From positions 1-64,000 of the forward strand of contig JBIOJM010000013.1 of assembly GCA_044450785.1 (NCBI GenBank): a stretch of DNA of 64,000 nucleotides, in the 5' to 3' direction. Shown piece after piece: positions 38,978-47,592 of this stretch. Numbering within the stretch: the first letter of the stretch is position 1; each line of letters opens with the position of its first letter. The position numbers and the translations under genes were made by a program. The notes under the pieces were generated by a model. That model was not told where the DNA came from, made no database searches, and was given only the letters and a program-made list of their open reading frames with translations. Source of the stretch: JBIOJM01 sp044450785. Its GTDB lineage: Bacteria; Planctomycetota; Planctomycetia; Isosphaerales; Isosphaeraceae.

Positions 38978-39430
38978 ATGATGAGGTCAGATTACCCCAA
39001 ACGACTGGTGCGCTGGGGGCTCGGAGCACTGATGCTGCTCTTGGTCCACGAATTCTGCGCGCCTCGTGCTGCCCGAGCCGGCTGCAACCATCTCGTCGTC
39101 TCTCAGTCGGATCGGCTCCTCGACCTCGATCGGCTCGACGCGTTCATCCTGGGCGACACGTCGTCCATGGTCTCCGACGATTCGGTCCAACTTCTCTTGC
39201 AACAGCAAGACCGGACACGCCGCTTGCCGTGCTCCGGCCCGAGCTGCTCTGACCACGTTCCCTCACCCGTTGGGGCAGCCTCTCAGGAATCCGGAGGCTT
39301 CGATCAGTGGGGAACACTGAACTCCTTGGTCCTCCACGAGATCGTCTCTCCATCGGACAGGACGATCGATGAACCTGTCCTGCGTCCCGTGGGGAAGAAG
39401 CCCTCGATCTTCCATCCTCCTCCCGCCTGA
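38978..39430 (+). CDS. Exported hypothetical protein
   Basis: 150 residues, with AAGG just before the start. A signal peptide (about residues 8-35, ending ARAG) is followed by GCNHLVVSQSDRLLDLDR, a short repeated Ser/Asp region and a Pro-rich tail with paired Cys (CSGPSCS). No family is recognised. A second ATG at 38981 is possible. It precedes a DUF1559 gene. Confidence 0.6.
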   Translation: MMRSDYPKRLVRWGLGALMLLLVHEFCAPRAARAGCNHLVVSQSDRLLDLDRLDAFILGDTSSMVSDDSVQLLLQQQDRTRRLPCSGPSCSDHVPSPVGAASQESGGFDQWGTLNSLVLHEIVSPSDRTIDEPVLRPVGKKPSIFHPPPA

Positions 39431-39583
39431 TCCGTCATCTCCACGAATCGATTCATCCTCGTCGCGGCAAAGGCGCCGATGGCGGGCCCTTGGACGCCTC
39501 ACGCTGGCGGGCCGTGGTGAACGCCCCCAATTCCCCACTTTCCATTCTTCGACCCTCTGTCGACTTCAACAGGACACGATCCC

Positions 39584-40654
39584 ATGAACCCTCGTCGTTC
39601 CGCGTTTACCTTGATCGAACTCTTGGTCGTGATTGCCATCATCGCGGTCTTGATCGCCTTGCTTCTTCCCGCCGTCCAGGCGGCGCGCGAGGCGGCGCGA
39701 AGAATTCAGTGCACCAACAACCTCAAGCAATTCGTCCTCGCCATCCATAACTATAACGATGCGTTTTCGGTCCTCCCCTTCGGCAAGGGAGACAACTACA
39801 TGCCCGAGCTGATGACTGCAACGACCTACGCCCGCTGGTCCACCCACAGCCAGATCCTGGGGTTCCTCGAGCAAACACCCCTGTTCAACGCCATCAACTT
39901 CAACCTACCGCCGGAAACACCCTTCATGGACTCGTACAACATGGGTTTCATGCCGGCTTTCCAGGATCCGAACCGAGAGAACGCCACCGTGTGCCGGATC
40001 GCGATCTCGGCGTTCCTTTGTCCCTCGGATCCGGCATCCAGTGGCGGCCCACCCGGCTGGAACGGCGCTAACAATTACTTCGGCAACGAGGGGTCGTGGC
40101 TCTGCGATGCCTGCCAGCAGACGCCCAGCACGATCGCGCCGGGCTACTTGCCACAGGGCCCGTTGTACAACCGGAGCTGCGTCAACCTGGCAAGCATGAC
40201 CGACGGGACCAGTCAGACCGCGTTCTTCAGCGAGCGGCGCCGCGGTCAGGGATCGCCCGACCTCAAGAGCGACATGTACATGATGAACGGCACCTTGACC
40301 ATCGATCAAACATGGCAGATGTGCACGATGATGGACATGACAATGGCAATGCCCCTGACGAACTGGATGGGTGCCACCTGGGCCATCGGCGACATGACGT
40401 GCACGACCTACAACCACGTCTCCACGCCGAATTCGCGCACCTGTGCCGGCATGAGCGGTGGTATGGGGATGCCCGGCAGCTCGATGGCCAACATGGCCGT
40501 GCAGCTCCCGCCGTCGAGCTATCATCCCGGCGGGGTCAACCTCGCCTTCGGCGACGGATCGGTGCGGTTCATCAAGGACTCCATCGCCTTGAGCGTTTGG
40601 CGGGCCTTGAGCACACGGAACGGCGGTGAGGTTGTGAGCGGATCGGATTTCTGA
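39584..40654 (+). CDS. DUF1559 protein with prepilin-type N-terminus
   Basis: 356 residues. The N-terminus RRSAFTLIELLVVIAIIAVL is a classic type IV pilin/pseudopilin methylation signal and membrane helix. It is followed by the planctomycete-specific LLPAVQAAREAARRIQCTNN. The C-terminal landmark HPGGVNLAFGDGSVRFIKD (H-X9-DG type) is present. Residues 225-300 are unusually rich in Met (for example QMCTMMDMTMAMP and MSGGMGMPGSSMANM). Such proteins are highly expanded in planctomycetes and probably form surface pseudopilin-like structures. Confidence 0.93.
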   Translation: MNPRRSAFTLIELLVVIAIIAVLIALLLPAVQAAREAARRIQCTNNLKQFVLAIHNYNDAFSVLPFGKGDNYMPELMTATTYARWSTHSQILGFLEQTPLFNAINFNLPPETPFMDSYNMGFMPAFQDPNRENATVCRIAISAFLCPSDPASSGGPPGWNGANNYFGNEGSWLCDACQQTPSTIAPGYLPQGPLYNRSCVNLASMTDGTSQTAFFSERRRGQGSPDLKSDMYMMNGTLTIDQTWQMCTMMDMTMAMPLTNWMGATWAIGDMTCTTYNHVSTPNSRTCAGMSGGMGMPGSSMANMAVQLPPSSYHPGGVNLAFGDGSVRFIKDSIALSVWRALSTRNGGEVVSGSDF

Positions 40655-40673
40655 CCAGAGCGACGGCTGGCAC

Positions 40674-42170
40674 ATGGAACGCAACGAACGGGCCAGGGTG
40701 AACGATCTCGACGCAACGGATGCCGCCCTAGGATCCGGCCTGGTGCGCCGGCTGGGCCTGGCGACGGCCACGGCGCTGGTCGTGGGTGAAGTGATCGGCG
40801 TCGGGATCTTTCTGACTCCGGCCGGAATGGCCAAGACGTTGGGCTCGCCGGTCTGGCTCCTGGCCGTCTGGCTCACGATGGGAGTGGCCGCGGTGGGCGG
40901 CGCGCTTTGCTATGGCGCGCTGGCGGCTCGTTATCCGGAGGACGGGGGAAGCTACATCTACCTGAGGAAAGCCTACGGACCCCGGACGGCCTTCCTTTAC
41001 GGTTGGCTCTCGTTGCTGGTGACCGACCCGGGCCTCACGGCCATGCTGGCCGTCGGCCTGGCGCGCTACACCGGTCATCTCGCTCCGCTGTCTGCTTGGG
41101 GGCTCAAGGCCGTCGCGGTCGGGGCCGTCGCCGCCCTGGCGGTGGTCAACATGCTCGGCGTCTCACTTGGCTCACGCGTCCTGGGCGCGCTGGCCGCTCT
41201 CAAGCTCGGGCTACTGAGCTTCCTCGTGGTCTGGGGCTTCTCGCTCGGCCGAGGCGACTGGTCGAACCTGACGCCGTTCTGGTCGCAACGGCCGGGCTCC
41301 GAGCCGCTCTTCCAGGGCCTGGCCGCCGCCTTGATCCTGGCCTTCATCTCGTTCGCGGGCTGGTGGGACGTGAGCAAGATCGCGGGCGAAGTGCGCGACC
41401 CGCGGCGCACGTTGCCGCGCGCCTTGGTGCTGGGCGTGTCGATTGTCGCAGTTGTCTACATCGCCGTCAGCGCGGTGTTCCTCTACCTGGTGCCGCCCGC
41501 GAGGATCGCGTCGGACGACCAGGCATTCGCGGCCCTGGCGGGCTACGCCCTCTTCGGGCGCACCGGGGAGGTCGTCTTCGCGGCCATCGTGGTCATCTCG
41601 GTGGCGGGTAGCCTGGCCGCGGTGCTCATGGCATCGCCCCGCGTCTATTACGCCATGGCGCGGGATGGGTTGTTCTTCCCGAGTTTCGCGACTGTCGACC
41701 CGCGCCGGGGTACTCCCGCGCGAGCAGTCGCCATCCAGGCGACGCTCGCTGCCGCGCTCGCGCTGTCCGGCACCTTCAGCCAGATCCTTTCCTATTTCAT
41801 GGTCCCAACCATGGCCTTCCTGGCCTTGACCGTGGCCGCCGTGTTTGTCCTCCGCCACCGCTCACCGGATGAGCACCCCCTGGCGATACCGGGCTACCCC
41901 GTCTCTCCCCTGCTGTTCTTGGTCCCGATCCTGGTCGTGATCGCCTTGCGGATCGTGAGCGATCCCTTGCGTGCCTCGATCGGGCTGCTCGTTGTCATGC
42001 TGGGTGTGCCTGTCTCCGGCTGGGTCTTGTCGAAGAGCCGATCCACCCGCGAGACCACCGCCGCCCAAACCTCGGACGAGACAGCCGTCTCGCCTTCGAC
42101 GGCCGTCCCGTCCCTACCGACCGGCGATCGTTCCTCCGCCCCGACGATCTGTATGAAACCCTGGAAATAA
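40674..42170 (+). CDS. APC-superfamily amino-acid permease
   Basis: 498 residues with about twelve hydrophobic helices. The first helix carries the substrate-binding GEVIGVGIFLTP motif. Other typical blocks are AARYPEDGGSYIYLRKAYG, LILAFISFAGWWDVSKIAGE and MASPRVYYAMARDGLFFP. The C-terminal 50 residues are a soluble Ser/Thr-rich tail. The next gene starts 15 bases downstream, so the two probably share a transcript. Substrate specificity cannot be read from the sequence. Confidence 0.92.
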   Translation: MERNERARVNDLDATDAALGSGLVRRLGLATATALVVGEVIGVGIFLTPAGMAKTLGSPVWLLAVWLTMGVAAVGGALCYGALAARYPEDGGSYIYLRKAYGPRTAFLYGWLSLLVTDPGLTAMLAVGLARYTGHLAPLSAWGLKAVAVGAVAALAVVNMLGVSLGSRVLGALAALKLGLLSFLVVWGFSLGRGDWSNLTPFWSQRPGSEPLFQGLAAALILAFISFAGWWDVSKIAGEVRDPRRTLPRALVLGVSIVAVVYIAVSAVFLYLVPPARIASDDQAFAALAGYALFGRTGEVVFAAIVVISVAGSLAAVLMASPRVYYAMARDGLFFPSFATVDPRRGTPARAVAIQATLAAALALSGTFSQILSYFMVPTMAFLALTVAAVFVLRHRSPDEHPLAIPGYPVSPLLFLVPILVVIALRIVSDPLRASIGLLVVMLGVPVSGWVLSKSRSTRETTAAQTSDETAVSPSTAVPSLPTGDRSSAPTICMKPWK

Positions 42171-42185
42171 ACCGAGGTGACCCCG

Positions 42186-42752
42186 ATGGCCTGGATTCGA
42201 ACCGTTCCCCTGGACGACGCGGACGACAGCTTGCTCGAGGCGATGGCCGGCCAGCGAGCTCTTTATCCCCCTGAGTACGCGCAGCCCGTGCAGGAGCTCG
42301 ACCAGGGATTACCCGGAATCGTCGCCTCGCACACCTTGATTCCCCAGGCGCTCCATCACGCCTTCGCGACCTTTGGCGCCTTGATGTCGCCCGAGCTACC
42401 GCTCCAGCGCCGGCAGCACGAGATGATCGCCACGATGGTGTCGCTCACCAACCAGTGCCACTACTGAATCGTCTCGCACGCAGAGTTTCTGCGTCGGGTC
42501 ACACTGGACGACGCACTCGTCCAGGCGCTGAAGCAAGACTACAAACAGGCACCGATCACGGATCAGGAGCGGGTGATGATCGACTACGTGGTCAAGCTGA
42601 CCAAGGACGCGACCAAGGTCTCGCCCCTGGACCACGAGCGGCTTCACGGCGTCGGCTTCGATGACCGCGCCATCCTGCAGATCACGTTGATCGCGGCCTG
42701 GTTCAACTACATCAATCGCGTCGCCGATGCGCTGGGCGTCGGCCGTGAGTGA
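42186..42752 (+). CDS. Peroxidase-related (AhpD-like) protein with in-frame TGA, predicted selenoprotein
   Basis: 188 residues if the TGA at 42465-42467 is read as selenocysteine (residue 94). The part before it (MAWIRTVPLDD, then MIATMVSLTNQCHY) and the part after it (IVSHAEFLRRV to VADALGVGRE) are in one frame. Together they match the peroxidase-related enzyme family, whose redox motif is C-x-x-C. The TGA takes the place of the second Cys, giving C91-H-Y-U94. A hairpin at 42471-42500 follows the TGA as expected for a bacterial SECIS. GAGG lies eight bases before the ATG. A nonsense mutation or sequencing error is the alternative. Confidence 0.8.
42471..42500 (+). promoter_or_regulatory. Putative bacterial SECIS hairpin
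   Basis: The upper stem 42478-42483 pairs perfectly with 42489-42494 (6 bp, ACGCAG with CTGCGT). The loop is AGTTT (42484-42488), with G as its second base. A lower stem pairs 42471-42476 with 42495-42500, with one U-U mismatch, one G-U pair and a bulged C at 42477. The loop begins 16 bases after the TGA. These features fit the known bacterial SECIS consensus. Confidence 0.72.
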
Positions 42753-42763
42753 TCTTGTCGATA

Positions 42764-43153
42764 TCACTCGATTGGTCTCGGCTCGTCGTGGTTTCCCTCG
42801 ACGACTTCGAAGACATACCCGTTCGGATCGCGGAAGAAGAATCGCTCGAACGGCGTTTCCCGCAGGGGCTCAATCAGCGTCGCGCCGTGCGCCTGCAACC
42901 GCTCTTTCAACTGGGGAAACCCGGCGCGGGCGAACGTGACGGCGATGTGCCGGCCGAACTCCTGCTCGAACCGTGAGGCTTCAAACTCGGGTTCCTCGAT
43001 CAGATGCAGCTCCTGCCCCGGCGCGATCGCCAGCCAGGCGGCCGCCACGGTGATATTGCCGGGCCGGGCCACCGGCCTCCAGCCCAGCACTTCCTCAAAG
43101 AAATCCACCGACCGCTGGACGTCGCGCGTCGCTAGCGTTATATGAGCGATCAT
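42764..43153 (-). CDS. VOC (glyoxalase/dioxygenase-fold) family protein
   Basis: 129 residues. The family layout is clear: MIAHITLATRDVQRSVDFFE (first metal-site strand with His4), GQELHLIEEP, GRHIAVTFARAGFPQLKERL and FFRDPNGYVFEVVEG (C-terminal Glu ligand). This is a single-domain vicinal-oxygen-chelate protein. Its stop is 12 bases from the end of the predicted selenoprotein, in convergent orientation. A 7-bp palindrome overlaps its start codon. Substrate unknown. Confidence 0.9.
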   Translation of the reverse strand: MIAHITLATRDVQRSVDFFEEVLGWRPVARPGNITVAAAWLAIAPGQELHLIEEPEFEASRFEQEFGRHIAVTFARAGFPQLKERLQAHGATLIEPLRETPFERFFFRDPNGYVFEVVEGNHDEPRPIE

Positions 43154-43174
43154 TGAGTTCGTATAACCTCAATG
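43151..43174. promoter_or_regulatory. Palindrome overlapping the VOC gene start
   Basis: CATTGAG at 43151-43157 and CTCAATG at 43168-43174 form a perfect 7-bp inverted repeat with a 10-base spacer that includes the start codon of the VOC gene. It could be an operator or an mRNA hairpin that controls translation. Confidence 0.4.
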
Positions 43175-43181
43175 AGGAGGA

Positions 43182-43469
43182 TCAAAGTTGGGCGTCTTCC
43201 CGCTCACGGTAGATGGTCTCACGGCTGTCGTCGAGGACGAACCCCGGGGGGTATCGTCCGGCACGGCTCTGCGCGTCCAGCTTCCATGCCTCAAGCTCCG
43301 CCTGCCAAGCGGACCCGGTGAGCGGGAGCGGCGACTCGGGCGCGGAGGTCCCGGTCTCAGCGAGCCGGTCGAGGGCCGGCTTGACGAGGTCGTCAACGGA
43401 GATGTTGAGGGCGGCAGCTCGCGAGGAGAGCCGCCGGAAGGTTTCTTCCGGGACGGTGACGTGGGGCAT
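43182..43469 (-). CDS. Antitoxin-like small protein
   Basis: 95 residues from the ATG at 43469, which has GGAGG six bases upstream; an ATG at 43484 is less likely. The N-terminus MPHVTVPEETFRRLSSRAAA, then LNISVDDLVKPALDRLAE, looks like a ribbon-helix-helix-type antitoxin or CopG-like DNA-binding fold. The tail is an acidic/basic helix (YREREDAQL) suited to toxin binding. No toxin gene follows; the next gene on this strand is the VOC protein. The family is inferred from pattern only. Confidence 0.62.
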   Translation of the reverse strand: MPHVTVPEETFRRLSSRAAALNISVDDLVKPALDRLAETGTSAPESPLPLTGSAWQAELEAWKLDAQSRAGRYPPGFVLDDSRETIYREREDAQL

Positions 43470-43633
43470 CGGATCCTCCATCAAAGGCGACTCCGATCAT
43501 CCTACCACGGCCAGTCAGGGGCGTCCATTTGGCCGCTGATCAACCAGAAAGGTGCCAGGCAGAGTTCGAGTTGCGGTCTTGACGGCCATCGCTTATCTCC
43601 TCTCCTGTTCTACTCCGACACAGTCACGCTTCG

Positions 43634-43639
43634 TATAAT
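43634..43639 (+). promoter_or_regulatory. Possible -10 element for the second PSCyt1 operon
   Basis: A perfect TATAAT lies 49 bases before the ATG at 43688, in an AT-richer stretch. No convincing -35 hexamer is found at the normal spacing. Confidence 0.35.
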
Positions 43640-43687
43640 AACAAACAATCGCCATCGAGAAGGTCCATCACCGACTCGGACAAGGCC

Positions 43688-46126
43688 ATGACCATCATGC
43701 AAGGAGCCGGCTTGAAACACGGTTCGATTCTGGCTACGGCCTTACTGGCTGCTCTTCCTGGGTTTGTCTACAGCGCGGAGGGCGAGACTCGTCCGAGCCT
43801 CGAGCGTGACATCCTGCCGCTCTTGAAGGCGCGGTGCTTGAAGTGCCACGGACCGGTCAAGCCCAAGGGGAAGCTCAACCTGAGCAACGCGCGGTCGCTG
43901 GCGCGGGGTGGATCGAGCGGGTCGGTGGTCGTGCCAGGTAAGCTGGACGAGAGCCCACTCTGGGACCTGGTCGAAAATGACGAGATGCCGCCGGAGCCCG
44001 AGGAGCCGCTGCCGGCCGGCGGAAAGGCCCTGCTGCGCCGCTGGATTGAACAGGGGGCCAGCAATTTACCGAGTGCCGACGAGGTCCGCCGCGCCGCGCC
44101 GGTGACTGACCACTGGGCGTTCGCGCCGGCCGCTCAACCTCCACGACCCACTCCACGCGACCAGTCCCGCGTCCGCACCCCGGTTGATCTCTTCATCCAG
44201 AAGGCGCTCGAGGATCAAGGGCTCGCCCTCGGTCCTGACGCCGACCGCGCAACGTTGATCCGACGCCTCAGCTTCGACTTGACGGGCGTGCCGCCGCGCC
44301 CTGAGGAGATCGCGGCGTTCCTCGACGACCCTGATCCAAATGCCTACGCCACAATCGTTGAACGTCTGCTCGCGTCGCCACGCTACGGCGAGCGCTGGGG
44401 CAAGTACTGGCTGGATGCCTCGGGATACGCGGATTCCAACGGCTACTTCGACGCCGATACCGACCGGCCTTTGGCCTATCGCTATCGTGAATACGTCATC
44501 CGCGCGTTCAATGCCGATCGGCCACTTGACCAGATCGTCCGCGAACAACTGGCCGGTGATGAGCTGGCGGGCGATCGTCGCGGCCGTGACGCCACGCCGG
44601 CGATCATCGACCAGCTCGTCGCGACCCATTTCCTGCGCAACGGCCAGGACGGCACCGGAGAGAGCGACGGTAACCCCGACGAGGTCCGCGTCGACAAGTA
44701 CGCCGTGCTCGAGGGGGCGATCCAGATCATCGGCTCGTCGCTGTTCGGACTGACGTTTCAGTGTGCCAAATGCCACGACCACAAGTTCGAGCCAGTCACT
44801 CAGAAAGAGTACTACCAGCTCCAGGCGATCCTGTACCCGGCGTTCAACCTCGAGCACTGGCAGAAGCCGAACGATCGCATGGTGATCGCGGGGCCTCGCG
44901 ACGAGCTGGCGCGGTGGGAGGCTCAAGAGAAGGCAACCGACGCCCAGCTCGAATCCATCAAGCGGAAGTTCGCTTCAGAGCCGGACGCGGGCAAGAAAGA
45001 GAAATCGCTCAAACAGGCGATTGAGGCGGCAAACGCAGAGCGGCAACCCAACCCGGGCCGGATCGCGTGGGTCGGCGACGTGTCGAGCGACCCGTCCGAG
45101 ATCCCGCTCTTGCTCCGCGGCAATCTCGCCACCCCGGGCCCGAAGGTGGGGCCGGGCGTCCCCGCCTTCTTGACCGACGCGGACAATCGATACGAGCCGA
45201 AGCCGCCGTTTGCCGGCTCCGGCTCGACCGGCCGCCGGCTCACTCTGGCGCATTGGCTCACGAAACCCGGCTCGCGCCCGGCGGCGCTCTTGGCACGCGT
45301 GCTGGCCAACCGAATCTGGCAGCACCATTTCGGCACCGGCCTGTCCGCCACATCCGACAACCTCGGTTACACCGGCTCGGCCCCGACGCATCCCGACCTG
45401 CTCGAGTTCCTGGCCGGCGAGCTGGCACGATCAGGCTGGAGCGCCAAGGCGTTGCACCGCCTGATCCTGACCTCGTCGGTCTATCGCCAGTCGAGCGCGC
45501 CGCGCACGAAAGGCGCGCGGGTCGATCCCGACAACCGCCTGCTGGCAAGGTTTCCGCTGCGCCGGCTCGACGCCGAGGCAATCCGTGACGCCATGCTCGC
45601 CGCCTCCGGCGAGCTTGATGACCGCCAAGGCGGGCGGTACATCCCGACCCATCGTACCGAGTCGGGTGAGGTCGTCGCCGAGGAATCGACGGCCGGCGCG
45701 ACTCGCCGCTCCGTCTACCTCCAGCAGCGCCGGACCCAGACCACCAGCCTGCTCGACGTGTTCGACGCCCCCTCGATCGTCACCACCTGCACTCGTCGCC
45801 TCCCGTCCACGATCCCGCTTCAATCGCTCAGCCTGCTGAATGCCGGCTTCGTCGTCGCCCGCGCGCAAAAGCTCGCCGAGCGGCTCGAGCGCGATTGCAA
45901 CTGCGTCGCCACGGGCCAGGCCGATGGCGATGCCCGCATCACCTTGGCCTTCCTGCTCACCGCCGGCCGCGCGCCGGACCAGGACGAGCGCGATGCCGCC
46001 CGGCGGTTCCTCCAAACTCAACCCTCCCGCTACCCCGGACACGCTGAAGCCGGCGCCCAACGCCACGCATGGGCTGATTTCTGCCAGATGCTCCTCGCCA
46101 GCAATGCATTCCTCTATGTAGAATGA
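43688..46126 (+). CDS. PSCyt1-DUF1549-DUF1553 protein
   Basis: 812 residues. Signal peptide, then a cytochrome-like PSCyt1 domain with CLKCHG (C50, C53, H54). DUF1549 follows, with FDLTGVPPRPEEIAAFLDDP and SPRYGERWGKYWLDASGYAD, and the second CAKCHDHKFEPV. The C-terminal DUF1553 part has LARVLANRIWQHHFGTGL and STIPLQSLSLLNAGFV. It is shorter than the paralogue at 16438 because the linker between the domains is reduced. The DUF1501 gene follows with no spacer (stop 46126, start 46127), a typical planctomycete operon. Confidence 0.93.
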   Translation: MTIMQGAGLKHGSILATALLAALPGFVYSAEGETRPSLERDILPLLKARCLKCHGPVKPKGKLNLSNARSLARGGSSGSVVVPGKLDESPLWDLVENDEMPPEPEEPLPAGGKALLRRWIEQGASNLPSADEVRRAAPVTDHWAFAPAAQPPRPTPRDQSRVRTPVDLFIQKALEDQGLALGPDADRATLIRRLSFDLTGVPPRPEEIAAFLDDPDPNAYATIVERLLASPRYGERWGKYWLDASGYADSNGYFDADTDRPLAYRYREYVIRAFNADRPLDQIVREQLAGDELAGDRRGRDATPAIIDQLVATHFLRNGQDGTGESDGNPDEVRVDKYAVLEGAIQIIGSSLFGLTFQCAKCHDHKFEPVTQKEYYQLQAILYPAFNLEHWQKPNDRMVIAGPRDELARWEAQEKATDAQLESIKRKFASEPDAGKKEKSLKQAIEAANAERQPNPGRIAWVGDVSSDPSEIPLLLRGNLATPGPKVGPGVPAFLTDADNRYEPKPPFAGSGSTGRRLTLAHWLTKPGSRPAALLARVLANRIWQHHFGTGLSATSDNLGYTGSAPTHPDLLEFLAGELARSGWSAKALHRLILTSSVYRQSSAPRTKGARVDPDNRLLARFPLRRLDAEAIRDAMLAASGELDDRQGGRYIPTHRTESGEVVAEESTAGATRRSVYLQQRRTQTTSLLDVFDAPSIVTTCTRRLPSTIPLQSLSLLNAGFVVARAQKLAERLERDCNCVATGQADGDARITLAFLLTAGRAPDQDERDAARRFLQTQPSRYPGHAEAGAQRHAWADFCQMLLASNAFLYVE

Positions 46127-47566
46127 ATGATAATGTCCATGGTCCCAATCCCACCGCTGGGTCAATCACTGTTCCCTCTCAACCGCCGCACCTTGCTGGG
46201 CCAATACGCCGGTGCGATCGGCACGCTGGCCCTCTCTCACCTGCTCGAGCACGTGTCGACTCGGGCTGGGGAAGCTGTGAACCCGGTGGCCAGGGCCAAT
46301 CCCACGCCCCGGGCCAAATCCGTGATCTGCCTGTTCCAGCACGGTGGGCCCAGCCAGGTGGACCTGTTCGACCCCAAGCCTGCGCTCACCAGGCACCACG
46401 GCAAGCCGTATCCCGGTACGCTCGAGATCCACTTTGACAAGAAGGCAGGCAACCTGCTGGCCTCGCCCTTCCGGTTCCGGCCGCACGGCCAGTCGGGAAT
46501 GGTGCTCAGCGAGATCGTTCCGCACATGTCCCGGATCGTCGACGATCTGACCTTGGTGCGCTCGATGACGACCGAGTCAGTCGATCACGAGTCGGCGCTG
46601 CGATTGATCCACACCGGCAAGGTCCTGGCTGGCCGGCCGACGTGGGGCTCGTGGGTCGTCTACGCCTTGGGCTCCGAGGACCAGAACCTGCCGGCCTACG
46701 TGGTTCTGTCCGACCCTGGCGGGTTGCCGGTCGACGGCGTTCGCAACTGGTCGAGCGGCTGGCTGCCGGCGATCGACCAGGGAACGCCGTTCCGTTCAGG
46801 GGACGCCCCGGTCCTCAACCTCAAGACGCCGCCCGGCGTCACGGCCGAGGCCCGTGATTACCAGCTCCGCTTCCTCGACGAGCTGAACCGCTCGTACGGG
46901 AAGCGGCATCCCGGTGACACCGAGCTCGAAGCGCGGATCGCCAACTTCGAGATCGCCGCGGCGATGCAGACGGCCGTTCCGGAGGCGCTCGACCTCTCCC
47001 GGGAACCGGAGGCGACCCGGCGGATGTACGGCCTCGACAACCCGGCCACCCGCGAATACGGCTCTCGCTGCCTGATCGCCCGCCGCCTGGTCGAGCGAGG
47101 CGTCCGTTTCGTTCAACTGTTCCTCAGCGGCCAGCCCTGGGACACGCACAGCAAGAACGCCGAGACCCTCAAATCGCTCTGCGCCCGCACCGACCAGCCC
47201 AGCGCAGCCTTGGTCAGGGACCTCAAACAGCGCGGACTCCTTGACGAGACGATCGTGCTCTGGACGGGAGAGTTCGGCCGCTTGCCGGTCTCGCAGGGCA
47301 CCGACGGCCGCGACCACAACCGTCACGGCTTCTCGCTCTGGCTGGCCGGCGGTGGTTTCAAGCCGGGTTACGTCCACGGCGCGACCGACGAGTTCGGCTA
47401 CCAGTCGGTCGACGGTCCCGTGACCGTCCACGACCTCCAGGCCACGCTCCTTCACGCTCTGGGTCTCGACCATCGCAAGCTGACCTACCCCCACGAAGGA
47501 CGGCTCGATAGCCTGACCGACGCCGAGGTCACCAAGGCCAAGGTGGTGCCGGCGCTGCTGGCGTGA
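46127..47566 (+). CDS. DUF1501 protein
   Basis: 479 residues, starting one base after the stop of the PSCyt1 gene. The N-terminus has a twin-Arg-like NRRTLLGQYAGAIGTLAL. Conserved blocks are VICLFQHGGPSQVDLFDPKP, GSWVVYALGSEDQNLPAY, WTGEFGRLPVSQGTDGRDHN and FSLWLAGGGFKPGYVHGATD. It is clearly paralogous to the protein at 20292. Export by Tat and a sulfatase-like fold are family knowledge; the substrate is unknown. Confidence 0.92.
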   Translation: MIMSMVPIPPLGQSLFPLNRRTLLGQYAGAIGTLALSHLLEHVSTRAGEAVNPVARANPTPRAKSVICLFQHGGPSQVDLFDPKPALTRHHGKPYPGTLEIHFDKKAGNLLASPFRFRPHGQSGMVLSEIVPHMSRIVDDLTLVRSMTTESVDHESALRLIHTGKVLAGRPTWGSWVVYALGSEDQNLPAYVVLSDPGGLPVDGVRNWSSGWLPAIDQGTPFRSGDAPVLNLKTPPGVTAEARDYQLRFLDELNRSYGKRHPGDTELEARIANFEIAAAMQTAVPEALDLSREPEATRRMYGLDNPATREYGSRCLIARRLVERGVRFVQLFLSGQPWDTHSKNAETLKSLCARTDQPSAALVRDLKQRGLLDETIVLWTGEFGRLPVSQGTDGRDHNRHGFSLWLAGGGFKPGYVHGATDEFGYQSVDGPVTVHDLQATLLHALGLDHRKLTYPHEGRLDSLTDAEVTKAKVVPALLA

Positions 47567-47592
47567 CGATCAACGGGGATCGCGGCAGTGGT

